Positions 15,303 to 24,394 are shown, numbered from the stretch's first letter. The stretch is 64,000 nt of DNA from Erythrobacter insulae (GCF_007004095.1 NZ_VHJK01000001.1:1058501-1122500), one strand, 5' to 3'. A program made the numbers and translations. Notes: generated by a model from the letters alone, not told the origin.

Positions 15303-17507
15303 TTAACGCTCGCCAACCCGCAGAGACATAATGGCAGAACGCAGCTCGGCTGCGCGCACTGGCTTGGACAGGACGAGATCGGGGATGTTTGGCAAACTGT
15401 CGCGGATCACGTCGGAGGGATGACCCGAAACAATAATCAGGCGCTTTCTGCTGCTTTTGACCCGCTTCAATTCTTCGTGACGGCCGGCAAGCGTATCTCC
15501 GTTCCCGAAGTCAAAATCGCTCAGGAAGATATCGCACTCTGGCAGCTCAGTTGGGAAATGGCCAAAGGAGGTAACAGCGCATCCCCATTGCTCCAGCAAC
15601 CTCGCGGTTGATTTTAGCGTCTCGACATCATCATCGGCCAGTACGACGCGCAGGCCAGAAAGCGGCAGGCGACGAACCTTTGGCTCTTCGCTGCTCTCCC
15701 GCGTGGTATCAACCGTTCGCAGGCCCTTGATCGAAGTGACGGTCCCTTTTCCCTCTTGCGAACTCAGCACGAATTCCAGATCGAGCATTCGCACCAGCCG
15801 ATTCACAATCGCCAGGCCCAGACCTTTATTGTCCGTGGCAAGGCTCGATTTATTGGACGCACGGTAGAACTCTGTTTGAACGTGCTTGAGATCAGACCGG
15901 GAAATGCCCTTGCCATTGTCGATCACATAAAGCGCAGCGCGCGCGCCCTGCCGGCGACAACCGACTACAACTTTGCCGCCCGGCGAATACTTGATCGCAT
16001 TGGACACAAGGTTTTGAAGCATCGTCCCGATCAGCGCTCGGTCCGTCTTAATCACAAGGTCGCACGGGACCAGCCGCAGATCGACCCCGGTTTGTTCTGC
16101 AACGAGCCCATTCTGACCATCAATTTCTGCCAACAGCTCGTTTACGGAAACTGGGCCGATATGCTTCTGCAACGTCCCGCTCTCAATCGCGGCGACATCC
16201 AGCAAGGTGCGGAACATGCGGCTCGCATTGTCAACCGACCATGTAATTTTGGAGACGATCTCCGATTGATCGGCTGAAAGCCCGGTTTGCGAAAGCCGTT
16301 CAGATAGCAAACCAATGGCATGGATGGGTTGACGCAAATCGTGACTTGCCTGCGCCAGAAAGCGGGATTTTGTCTCTGCGGCGCTGCGATAGGTCTTTAC
16401 GATTTCGCGTCCGCGCATCCACACTTTGCCAAACGCCAGTATAACAATCAGGAACACACCTTGTGATGTAAACTGGAATATCAGTTCTGGCTCCAGCAAC
16501 GCAGTGCTGACCAACAACAACGCAAAGCTGCCCATGGCAAACCAGCGTCCCAAAGGCCGGCGTATGAACGTCCACGCAAATACGCCCGCCAACCCGACCA
16601 GGAACGCAGGAAACCAGCCGATATTGACAGGAGGACCGCGATTGAGGGTTTGCGCCGCCATCAAATTGGCGACCCCGCGTGACGTGTAGGGATTGCCTGG
16701 CGTCGCAAGAGTATCACGCGCCAGGTTATCCATGAACGATATGATGACCGATTTTCCCTTCAAATCTATCGCATCAAAATCGCCAGCTACAATCTGAGCC
16801 GCGTTCAATGTAGGGATCGAAGCAGGGTCGTATCCAAGATCAACATTGAAGCGATTGGATAAAGGGGCAGCGCCTTTAGACAAAACCTGGGCGGCAGACG
16901 GCAACAGATCACCGTCGACTGGAACAGAATACCAAGATTCCAACGGTGCACCCATGGGCGTCGGGATCAATACCATTGCAACCGGCTTGACGAGGCCTCG
17001 CACGCCTTGGTCCAATTGATCGGATCGCTCGGTATAATCGCCTGCGACACGATTGGGGTCGCTAAATGTCAAGTCGATCATTTCGGCTTCATTGAGCGGG
17101 ACCTCCCAATAAACAGGCAAAGAGGTTTCGATCAAAGCTTGCCGAAGCTGTGCAGCGTCTTTCTCGCTATCGTTCCCGAAATACTGCCTCGCGATCACGA
17201 TGGTGCGGGGTTTAGATCTGGCCGCCGCCGTGATGACCTTAGCCAGATCTGCTTTGGTCCACGAATTGCGGCCAAGTGTAGCAAAAGTCTCGTCATTGAT
17301 GGTGATGACGACACCATCTCCATCATAAGGTTTTTCGGTAAATTGGGCCGAGACACTCTGATGAAACCAGTCGAATGGCGCGAATAAGAGGTTATGACCG
17401 CTCAGACCGCCGGTGATGCCGAAAAACGCAACGAGCAGACCCAGAAACAGAAGCTCGCCCTTAGAGGGGCGCCTGAGCAATGATGGTTTGGTCGTAATTT
17501 CCTGCAT
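15303..17507 (-). CDS. CHASE2-domain hybrid sensor histidine kinase with C-terminal receiver
   Basis: A 734-residue inner-membrane sensor. One membrane helix (about residues 19-38) precedes an extracytoplasmic CHASE2 domain (about 45-285), followed by three closely spaced helices (about 297-375). Then come a HisKA domain with His near 390 in SHDLRQPIHAIGLL, an HATPase domain (LQNLVSNAIKYSPGG, DNGKGIS, GLGLAIVNRL) and, from about residue 617, a receiver domain with LADDD, the acceptor Asp in FLSDFDFGNGD and Lys in LSKPV. The partner NarL-type regulator is the next gene but one. The gene ends only 150 bases from peptide gene F. CHASE2 ligands are mostly unknown. Alternative: it could serve other regulators too. 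Confidence 0.9.
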   Translation of the reverse strand: MQEITTKPSLLRRPSKGELLFLGLLVAFFGITGGLSGHNLLFAPFDWFHQSVSAQFTEKPYDGDGVVITINDETFATLGRNSWTKADLAKVITAAARSKPRTIVIARQYFGNDSEKDAAQLRQALIETSLPVYWEVPLNEAEMIDLTFSDPNRVAGDYTERSDQLDQGVRGLVKPVAMVLIPTPMGAPLESWYSVPVDGDLLPSAAQVLSKGAAPLSNRFNVDLGYDPASIPTLNAAQIVAGDFDAIDLKGKSVIISFMDNLARDTLATPGNPYTSRGVANLMAAQTLNRGPPVNIGWFPAFLVGLAGVFAWTFIRRPLGRWFAMGSFALLLVSTALLEPELIFQFTSQGVFLIVILAFGKVWMRGREIVKTYRSAAETKSRFLAQASHDLRQPIHAIGLLSERLSQTGLSADQSEIVSKITWSVDNASRMFRTLLDVAAIESGTLQKHIGPVSVNELLAEIDGQNGLVAEQTGVDLRLVPCDLVIKTDRALIGTMLQNLVSNAIKYSPGGKVVVGCRRQGARAALYVIDNGKGISRSDLKHVQTEFYRASNKSSLATDNKGLGLAIVNRLVRMLDLEFVLSSQEGKGTVTSIKGLRTVDTTRESSEEPKVRRLPLSGLRVVLADDDVETLKSTARLLEQWGCAVTSFGHFPTELPECDIFLSDFDFGNGDTLAGRHEELKRVKSSRKRLIIVSGHPSDVIRDSLPNIPDLVLSKPVRAAELRSAIMSLRVGER

Positions 17508-18059
17508 CAGACGTCGTCGCCCTCACACCATTTGATTTGTTCGGTTCGCTCGCCGGTCCGCTAGCAGATAAGCGCGCTGGCGATCAAAATCTGGACGACT
17601 CGCAAGGCCCTGTCATGCGGTCAGGACGCAGGGCCGCTCCCCTGTGTGCAAAGCAGGGCCGGTGCAAAATCGCCATAGGTCAGATGAACTATTGGCTGGC
17701 TGGCGAGCGCAATGTCGGCCGCAGATGCTTTTGTCGAAGGGCTTGAGAGTTCCGTCGGGCCGCGGCGCAATCGAGGTAGGGTAAGCTAACCCATTGTGCC
17801 AAATTGGGCCGACTCCCCCCGGTGTCGCGAAACCACTTCCATAAAGTAAATTTTACGTTAACTTACATCTTTGGGTGATCAGGTGATTCGCTAGAAAGTG
17901 AACGTCCTGGTTTTTTGGGGGGATTAGAGAAAAGTCCTGAAAAGGGGTTCAAACCCCCAAATCATCCACGCTCCTTAAATGGAGCGTACAGCGAGGTCGC
18001 ATTCGTGCGCTGACGGAAACGTCGGCAAAGACTTGCTAAGAATGAATAAGGACTACATC
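17508..18059. other. 552-base gene-free region upstream of the pilin gene
   Basis: No supported gene. It holds an AT-rich block with short palindromes (GTAAATTTTAC and GTTAAC, about 17846-17862) and, further on, a GGGG/CCCC hairpin (17944-17957) and a perfect 7-bp hairpin ACGCTCC/GGAGCGT with a TTAAAT loop (17968-17987). The last two would lie in the 5' leader of the pilin transcript. The kinase promoter should also lie here, on the other strand. No confident sigma-70 boxes were recognised. Confidence 0.5.
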
Positions 18060-18605
18060 ATGAAAAAGATTGTAATTGCAGCTGCTGCAACAGGCCTAAT
18101 CGCGTCTCCGGCATTTGCCGATGACAACGACAGCCAAGACTTCGAGATCACCGCAAACATTCAGCAAGAATGCAGCGTTGAAGATCCCGACAATGTCAAT
18201 TTTGGCACAATCTCGATCGACGAAGCTCCTGGTGCAGGCGCGCTTCAGGTAACCCAGGGCCGCACCACTCTGCGTCAAGATGTATGGATCAGCTGCAACT
18301 ACGGTGCAGACATGGCCATGACCAGCGGCCCGATGACCACAGCTGAAATCAATGACGGACCAGATGCCGGCGATTTCACCGATACCATTCACCTGCGTAT
18401 GGGCATCACCGCATCTGACGGCACAGCATTCAACAGAATGTTCTTCGACACCAAAACCAAAACTGGTGATTCCAAGACAAATGCCGATGCATTCCATGAT
18501 AATGCGGAAATCGCGGTTGTGTTCAACAAAGACGATCTGGACGGCAAGCGTCCACTCGCCGGTGACTACTCCGCTGTTGCAACTCTCTCGGTTGGTCCTG
18601 TTTAA
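18060..18605 (+). CDS. Major pilin-like protein, spore coat U / Csu type
   Basis: A 181-residue exported subunit. The ATG at 18060 follows AAGGA eight bases before it. Signal peptide about residues 1-20 (MKKIVIAAAATGLIASPAFA). The mature part has the spore-coat-U pattern: an early FEITANIQQECSVEDPDNVNFGT strand with a first Cys, a second Cys in WISCNYG, and a closing SAVATLSVGPV strand that would serve as pilus donor or groove edge. It is the first gene of a pilin - chaperone - usher - tip row and is followed by a strong terminator, which would give excess pilin transcript over the assembly genes. A longer frame to 17979 has no signal peptide. Confidence 0.85.
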   Translation: MKKIVIAAAATGLIASPAFADDNDSQDFEITANIQQECSVEDPDNVNFGTISIDEAPGAGALQVTQGRTTLRQDVWISCNYGADMAMTSGPMTTAEINDGPDAGDFTDTIHLRMGITASDGTAFNRMFFDTKTKTGDSKTNADAFHDNAEIAVVFNKDDLDGKRPLAGDYSAVATLSVGPV

Positions 18606-18632
18606 TCGGACTTAATTGAAAGCAGAATCAGA

Positions 18633-18663
18633 AAGGGGAGGGGGAGGCCTCTCTCCCCTTTTT
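18633..18663 (+). terminator. Intrinsic terminator after the pilin gene
   Basis: AAGGGGAG (18633-18640) pairs with CTCCCCTT (18653-18660), with further G-C and G-T pairs inside, and a run of T bases follows (18659-18663). Partial read-through would lower expression of the chaperone and usher genes relative to pilin. Confidence 0.8.
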
Positions 18664-18765
18664 GTTCGGCGGCCGCAATCCGCCAAGGTTTTGTTGTCAT
18701 TTTCTGTTGTCTTGAGCAGCAGCATCGACACGAATTCCTGCGTCATATGGGCTGGGGGGCCACAC

Positions 18766-19500
18766 ATGATACGTTTTATTTCGGTTTTACTGGCTGCGCT
18801 AGCGCTCTTGCTCAATCCGACTGTTTCGCAGGCGGCACGCGTGTCTCCTATGATTGTCGAACTCGAGCCTATGGGCCGAAGCTCTGTCGCCCGGATAGAA
18901 TTATCCAACGATGGCGATCGCGACATTCCTTACGAAGTGCGCATGATGCTCGGCGAAATCAGTGAAGATGGCGAGCTGACCTTCACTCCCGCTGATGACA
19001 AATTTCTGGTTTTCCCCGCGCAAGCGATTGTCGAGGCAAAATCCCAACAAGTTTTCCGCATTCAATATGTGGGCGAGCCCGAGCTCGCTCAGTCTGAAGT
19101 CTACTACATGTCGATTCAGCAGGTACCGGTCGCTTTCGAGGGATCGGGATCTCAGGTTCAGGTGGTCGTCAATTACAATGTTCTGGTCAACGTTGTGCCT
19201 GAAGGCACCTCTGCGCAAGCAGACGTGGAGGATATCCGCGTTGCCATTGAAGAGGGCGTCCCGGGGATCAAGCTCAGCCTGAGCAACACCGGCTCACGCT
19301 ATTTCCTTGCAGGGATGGCAGATTGGAAAATTACGGCCACCGCAGAAGATGGCACCCCATTCCTGATCGACTACAAAAAGGATGAAATGACGCGCAAAAT
19401 CGGCGTTGGGGTGGTTGGCCCCGGCCGCGCGCGCAATCTTTTCATTCCCACAGACGTAACGCTCGTCGAAGATAGTATTCGTATCGAAGTAGAGCCCTGA
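18766..19500 (+). CDS. Periplasmic pilus chaperone (PapD-like)
   Basis: A 244-residue periplasmic chaperone that holds pilin subunits by donating a strand until they reach the usher. Signal peptide about 1-23 ending SQAARV. Typical chaperone features are RVSPMIVELEP at the mature N-terminus, an IPYEVRMMLGEIS strand, the FLVFPAQAIVEAKSQQVFRIQY segment with the conserved Pro-containing loop, and a smaller second Ig-like domain (GIKLSLSNTGSRYFL). The ATG at 18766 is chosen because the signal peptide starts there. It is the second gene of the row and lies 3 bases before the usher gene. Confidence 0.9.
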   Translation: MIRFISVLLAALALLLNPTVSQAARVSPMIVELEPMGRSSVARIELSNDGDRDIPYEVRMMLGEISEDGELTFTPADDKFLVFPAQAIVEAKSQQVFRIQYVGEPELAQSEVYYMSIQQVPVAFEGSGSQVQVVVNYNVLVNVVPEGTSAQADVEDIRVAIEEGVPGIKLSLSNTGSRYFLAGMADWKITATAEDGTPFLIDYKKDEMTRKIGVGVVGPGRARNLFIPTDVTLVEDSIRIEVEP

Positions 19501-19503
19501 TCG

Positions 19504-22119
19504 ATGCAACCGGGGGGCAAGACAAAATTTCTGAGCCAGTGCAGCGCCGTTTCCTTGGGCTGCATCCTTAGCCAGATCTACGTGATGCCAGTGCAGGCGC
19601 AAATCACGACGGCAGATCTCAATCGGGCAAGCTTGGCCGCGATCAAGAGTGGGCGGCCGCTCGAGGTATTCCCCGCCTCGAACACGGAACGAGCGAGCAA
19701 CCTCAAGAGTTTGCAAGAGATCCAGGATCTGGCTGATCAGACCGGTGCTGCGGGACAAAGAGAAACGCCGCGCACACTCAATTTCTCGGTTCCATTGGTG
19801 TTCAATGGCCGCGTCCTGGGTGACGTGATGATAGAAATCATCCCCGGCGAGCCTGCATCTTTTGAGACAGTTTCCCTTAGATCCGAATTGATCCCGCTGT
19901 TGAATGATCGAGGCATTGATAAGCTCGATCAGACAATCTCGGGCCGCCAATACATCTCCGGAACCGAATTGTCAGAGGCGGGGTTCCAGATCAGTTTTGA
20001 TGAAAGCAGGCTGGAAGTAGCCGTCACTTTCATTGCGGGCGAATACAGGCCGGTATCATCATTGGGGCGCGAAGATTACGAAAGCGCGCAGCAGACCCTG
20101 CCATCGATCCAGCCAGCCGAATTCAGCGCCTATCTCAATCTCAATACGAACTTCGATTATTCCAGCCAGGAAGGTCTTCTCACACCTGAAATATTCCTGC
20201 TTGGCGCAGCACGTTTCAAAGATGTGGTCGTGGAACTCGATGGTGCTTTTACCGAACAATTCGGAGACGGTTATCGCTTTTATCGCAGAAGTCTGCGGGC
20301 GATTTACGATCAACCTGAACATGATCGACGCTTCACAGCCGGTGATCTCAGATTGACCACCATCCCGTTGCTGCAGACCCCTTTTGTAGGCGGTGTCGCA
20401 GTCGAAAAACGGCGGCAGATATTCAACCCGTTTCAGCCGGTTTCCCGGCTTGGCGGTCAGGAAGTGTTTTTGGACAGCCGATCAACGGTTGATGTGCTGA
20501 TCAATGGCGCGCAGTACCAGACGTTCCAATTGGATGCCGGGCGCTATGATCTCGCGAACCTTCCGCTGCAAGCCGGCTCGAACAATGTCGAGCTAAGGAT
20601 CAGAGACTCGGCTGGTCGCCAACAGATTGTGGACCTGAACTATTTTTTTGAGCCACTCGGCCTTCCGGCTGGCGAAGAAGAATACGCTTTAAGCGCTGGC
20701 TTTATCGCTAGAGATTTGAACTTTGAGCCTGAGTATACCGGAGATCCGGTGGCCGTCGGATATTACCGCCGTGCCCTCTCTGAAAACTTGATCCTGGGCG
20801 GGGCTTTTCAGGTATCGCAGGACACTCAAACCTTCGCCGCTGAGGCCTCTTTTGTCCCTCAAGTCATCCCCGGCGCATTCGATGTCCAAGTCGCGACGAG
20901 TACGGGCGCCGGAACCGGGCTGGCTGCGCGAGCAAGCTATCGTCTCAGAAGCGGCGACAGTTTCGCAAACCGCAAACAGCTCAGCCTCACTATTGATTAT
21001 GAAAGCGCGAGCTTCAGATCCGTCGGAGAGATTTTTCAAACCAATTTCGACCTTCTGAATCTGACCGCGAGCTACACTCAGGGCTTTTCGGAAAGGACTT
21101 TCGCAAGTGCCGGAGCATCCTACACCAGGCGTGGAGGAGGGCAGACAGATAGATCCCAGATATTCGTTGATGTCGCACACAGGCTTGATGATCGTTTAAG
21201 ACTCACTGCCGGCGTGGAGTATGGCGACGACGGGTTCTCCAGACAGAAATTTGGCGCGCGCTTGGGAGTGGTCATGTTGTTTGGCGGGCGGAACCGTTTG
21301 AACGCCGATTACCGCAGCCGGACCGCCACAACCCGCGCGACATTCTCACGCGGAAGCGAGGACCGGGTCGGATCTTTTGGCTACGATATCGGCTTTAACG
21401 ATAGCCGCGGTTCAACCGGAGTTGACGCCAATGTCGACTATGTCAGCAACAGGTTCGACGCACGGGCCTCTGTTTTCAGTGAAGGAAACGGCTTCGGCAA
21501 CATCACGAATAGTCAAAGAGCCCGTTTGCAAGTCGGCACATCAATCGCATTTGCGGATGGCGTATTCGGCATTGGGCGCCCGATTTCAGATTCATTTGCG
21601 GTCGTGGCGCCGCACTCATCCTTAAAAGATCGGAACGTCATTTCAGGGCGCAACCTCAGCCGTAATGACTATTACGCCCGCAGCGGCTTGTTTGGCGGCG
21701 CAGTTCAGGCCGATCTCAGCTCATATACGGTTCAAGACATCCAATACGATGTCGACGGCCTGAATCCGGGCTATGATATTGGCGATGGCCTTGCCCGTGT
21801 CGATCCCCCATTCCGCAGCGGTTACAAAATTGTTGTCGGAAATGATCGTTTCGTAAGCACCTTGGGCACGCTGTTTTTGGGCGACAAGCCCGCCAAACTT
21901 GTCTCCGGCACAATTACCGCGATCGACGACGAAGGCTTTGAACCCCTGCCCTTCTTCACCAATTCAGTAGGCCGGTTTGGCGCCATCGGTTTGGCTCCGG
22001 GTAAAAATTATCTCGTTTCAATTCCGGCTCTGGAACGGGAATTCACCATAGCAGTGCCCGCCGACAACACTGGCCTCTACCGGCTTGGCGAGGTAGTTAT
22101 ACCTGCCGTTAGCGATTAG
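19504..22119 (+). CDS. Outer-membrane pilus usher (FimD/Csu-type)
   Basis: An 871-residue outer-membrane channel that receives chaperone-subunit complexes and secretes the growing pilus. A signal sequence (about residues 1-33, ending VQAQ) is followed by an N-terminal domain, a long beta-barrel region of alternating strands (about 150-750, for example LRLTAGVEYGDDGFSRQKF), a plug segment near GAQYQTFQLDAGRYDLANLP, and a C-terminal domain ending RLGEVVIPAVSD. The length is in the usual range. The segment DVLINGAQYQTFQLDAGRYD is the typical usher strand motif. It follows the chaperone at once and precedes the putative tip protein by nine bases. Confidence 0.9.
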   Translation: MQPGGKTKFLSQCSAVSLGCILSQIYVMPVQAQITTADLNRASLAAIKSGRPLEVFPASNTERASNLKSLQEIQDLADQTGAAGQRETPRTLNFSVPLVFNGRVLGDVMIEIIPGEPASFETVSLRSELIPLLNDRGIDKLDQTISGRQYISGTELSEAGFQISFDESRLEVAVTFIAGEYRPVSSLGREDYESAQQTLPSIQPAEFSAYLNLNTNFDYSSQEGLLTPEIFLLGAARFKDVVVELDGAFTEQFGDGYRFYRRSLRAIYDQPEHDRRFTAGDLRLTTIPLLQTPFVGGVAVEKRRQIFNPFQPVSRLGGQEVFLDSRSTVDVLINGAQYQTFQLDAGRYDLANLPLQAGSNNVELRIRDSAGRQQIVDLNYFFEPLGLPAGEEEYALSAGFIARDLNFEPEYTGDPVAVGYYRRALSENLILGGAFQVSQDTQTFAAEASFVPQVIPGAFDVQVATSTGAGTGLAARASYRLRSGDSFANRKQLSLTIDYESASFRSVGEIFQTNFDLLNLTASYTQGFSERTFASAGASYTRRGGGQTDRSQIFVDVAHRLDDRLRLTAGVEYGDDGFSRQKFGARLGVVMLFGGRNRLNADYRSRTATTRATFSRGSEDRVGSFGYDIGFNDSRGSTGVDANVDYVSNRFDARASVFSEGNGFGNITNSQRARLQVGTSIAFADGVFGIGRPISDSFAVVAPHSSLKDRNVISGRNLSRNDYYARSGLFGGAVQADLSSYTVQDIQYDVDGLNPGYDIGDGLARVDPPFRSGYKIVVGNDRFVSTLGTLFLGDKPAKLVSGTITAIDDEGFEPLPFFTNSVGRFGAIGLAPGKNYLVSIPALEREFTIAVPADNTGLYRLGEVVIPAVSD

Positions 22120-22128
22120 GAGATTTCG

Positions 22129-23007
22129 ATGCGTATTTTCGCAACACTGGCCATTGCTGCCGCGATGGGTTCGACACCCGTCTTCGCACAGGAATGCGAT
22201 CCTCGGTTTGTAGAGAACACGCAAACTGTAACCGTTGGCAATGTGGAAATCGGCGCAAACCAGGTTTCGCGTACCAATTTCGGGGTCAGGGTTGTTAATG
22301 AAGGGAGCGGAGCATGTTCTGCTCAGGTTCGCTTCTCACGGATCAACGGCACAGCGATATCGACCGGACTTTCCTACAGCCTGCGGTCTGAATCCAGTAT
22401 TCTGGAAATACTGCCAGACGAAGCGGCCACCGGCACATCACAAAGCGATCTCTTTATCGCAGGCATTCCCGGCGGCGAAAATGGCCGTGCGGTGCCGTTT
22501 CTTCTTTCAGTACCAACCGAATGGGGCATCGAAGCCGGTTTCTACAGCGAACAGGTTCAGATGAGCCTGCTGGACGAAACAGGCCAGGTCATCGACACGT
22601 TGATCGTGACGATAAATGTCGACGTTCCGCCGTCTGCCAGTCTCAGGATCGTCGGCGCGACTGGCTCGGAAGGGGTCGCCAGAGTCAATCTTGGCAACAT
22701 TACCCCGCGCGATATCGCTCTCTCGGACCCGTTTGGCATCCGTGTTTGGAGCTCGTCATCATACCTGGTGTCGTTCGCCTCGGAGAATAATGGCAATTTG
22801 AGGCATGACAATGGCTCTGACCTTATCCCTTACGAGCTTCGTATGGACGAGCGGCTTGTGAATTTAAGTGGCAGCGGTGAATTTGTCTTCCCCGACAAAA
22901 CGTCCTCGCTTGGCCGGGTCCACCGACTTAGAGTCCGCGCAGGCCCAGCCGTTGGCCGTGCCGGTGACTATTCAGATCGCGTGACAGTGACCGTCACGGC
23001 AGTGTGA
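22129..23007 (+). CDS. Putative pilus tip or minor subunit
   Basis: A 292-residue exported protein with a signal peptide (about residues 1-20, ending VFAQE). Two beta-rich domains are suggested: one with Cys near the start (ECDPRFVEN) and in GACSAQVRFSR, and a second starting near SASLRIVGATG and ending SDRVTVTVTAV, which resembles the closing strand of spore-coat-U subunits. As the last gene of the row it is well placed to encode a tip adhesin or minor pilin. Family assignment is tentative. It ends tail to tail with the minus-strand pilin-like gene, with no gap. Confidence 0.6.
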   Translation: MRIFATLAIAAAMGSTPVFAQECDPRFVENTQTVTVGNVEIGANQVSRTNFGVRVVNEGSGACSAQVRFSRINGTAISTGLSYSLRSESSILEILPDEAATGTSQSDLFIAGIPGGENGRAVPFLLSVPTEWGIEAGFYSEQVQMSLLDETGQVIDTLIVTINVDVPPSASLRIVGATGSEGVARVNLGNITPRDIALSDPFGIRVWSSSSYLVSFASENNGNLRHDNGSDLIPYELRMDERLVNLSGSGEFVFPDKTSSLGRVHRLRVRAGPAVGRAGDYSDRVTVTVTAV

Positions 23008-23424
23008 TCACACCGGCGTAACGGCGAAGCTCAAAGCCAGATCTTTGCTTAAGTCAGGCGAGCTGATGATCACAGGCACAATGCTTGACCGTGCACCAGC
23101 GCGAAAAGCAACATTCGATACGCCAGACATATTCAGTTCGGTGACTGAGCCATCGTAATTGATGTCGACCTGCTCGCCGCTTTCAAGCGGGCGATGCGCC
23201 GCGATAATCTGAAACCCTCGCGAACTGTTGCAATATTCGTTTACCGTACCGGCAACGACTGATCGATCGGCACTCAGTACAAAATCCGAAGCCTGGATAT
23301 CGCAAACCACAGGAACGCTCATGGAAATTGAAAAGCTTCCCGGCGCCTCTTGCGCAGCGTGCGCAGGCGTAACAGCAAGAAACGCACCCATCATTGAGGC
23401 GGTGCACAGAATAAGATTTTTCAT
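23008..23424 (-). CDS. Second pilin-like secreted protein
   Basis: A 138-residue exported protein with a signal peptide (about residues 1-23, ending AHAAQ). The mature part resembles the other subunits: SFSISMSVPVVCDIQASDFVL, a second Cys in NEYCNSSRGF (a likely disulfide), and the closing strand LALSFAVTPV. The ATG at 23424 is chosen because the signal peptide begins there; an ATG at 23442 adds six residues. It is encoded on the opposite strand to the pilus row and meets it stop to stop, so it is regulated separately. It could be an alternative subunit; the call rests on the overall pattern only. Confidence 0.6.
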   Translation of the reverse strand: MKNLILCTASMMGAFLAVTPAHAAQEAPGSFSISMSVPVVCDIQASDFVLSADRSVVAGTVNEYCNSSRGFQIIAAHRPLESGEQVDINYDGSVTELNMSGVSNVAFRAGARSSIVPVIISSPDLSKDLALSFAVTPV

Positions 23425-23557
23425 CGCAAAAACTCCAATCAAACGCGGAATAGCGATGAAAAATTAAAATTCGGTTTGATGTTTAATGCTGGAGCATTCA
23501 GCAATGGCTGCGCGAACGATTGTCGCCCCGGCATCCGAATAGCGAGAGAGTGCAGCC

Positions 23558-24394
23558 ATGCCCGAAGGCAGAAAGGGTTCAATCGCAGTACTGGGAGGTG
23601 GGCTTTATGCGAGTCTCACCGCGCTTGCTCTGGCACATTGCCGCCCGGACCATAGGATCTATCTTGTCACGGACACGACGCCTCTTGAACGCGATGTCAT
23701 TTCTCCGGTGCTCCGGTCATCTTTAAATCATTCAGCACAAGAATTGCTTGAACCTTTTATCGTCTCGAAGTGGCCCGGATATTTCATATCCCGCAACGGC
23801 GAGCCGCAATTTCACGAGGGCGAAGTTTTATTGCTCGCAAAGGAGCAAATCCAAGCTGAAATCGCGATCCAATCACCCCGGCTTGAGGTTGTCCATTCAT
23901 CAAAGAAGCTCGAGATTCAGCCCAATCTGGTTGAGCTGCCGACAGGAAGAGCGCTGGCGGTTGACCATATCATCGACCTGAGAGAAGAACTTGCAGATCC
24001 CGAAAATGGCATGGCGTTCAACAAAGTGCTGCAAACCGATTATGTTTTTGATGCGCCGCACGGGCTGCCACATCCGGTGATGTATCTGGCGTCGCCGGAG
24101 GCCGAGGCATCGAACGAAAAGTATTCCCAGCTCATCCCATTCAGTGAAACGCACCTGCGCGTTGTTACAATCGCTCGCGGCCAGATAAAGAGTGATCCGA
24201 ACCTGCCGATTTCTGAACTACACCGCGTATCCGCCGTCACGGTGGGCCGATGCTTTGGCGAACTGACATCTCCGCCGCTTTGGACCGCTAGAATGCCCTA
24301 CCTCCAACCGTGTGAAAGCGTTGACGATTGGCGCATTCTGGACGCGGTGTGGCTGGCATTAGCGATAAGAGAGGGATACCGCGCTAACCCTTGA
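23558..24394 (+). CDS. Divergent, shortened lycopene-cyclase-like flavoprotein
   Basis: A 278-residue protein. It starts with a Rossmann dinucleotide motif, VLGGGLYASLTALALAHC, and the middle segment FNKVLQTDYVFDAPHGLPHP then SQLIPFSETHLRVV lines up with the conserved block of CrtY-type lycopene cyclases (FQKFxG...APHGLxRP...LPFxPxxLLxE). CrtY proteins are about 390 residues; this one lacks much of the C-terminal membrane-near part and the later conserved motif of that family. Function as an active cyclase is therefore doubtful; a changed substrate or a decayed copy is possible. It stands between the pilus genes and the tRNA gene. No other carotenoid gene lies in the window. Confidence 0.6.
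   Translation: MPEGRKGSIAVLGGGLYASLTALALAHCRPDHRIYLVTDTTPLERDVISPVLRSSLNHSAQELLEPFIVSKWPGYFISRNGEPQFHEGEVLLLAKEQIQAEIAIQSPRLEVVHSSKKLEIQPNLVELPTGRALAVDHIIDLREELADPENGMAFNKVLQTDYVFDAPHGLPHPVMYLASPEAEASNEKYSQLIPFSETHLRVVTIARGQIKSDPNLPISELHRVSAVTVGRCFGELTSPPLWTARMPYLQPCESVDDWRILDAVWLALAIREGYRANP

Noticed and set aside
8544-17507. Lasso peptide or lanthipeptide cluster
   Set aside because: No asparagine-synthetase-like, protease B, dehydratase or cyclase gene is present; the cores lack the needed Ser/Thr/Cys or macrolactam pattern.
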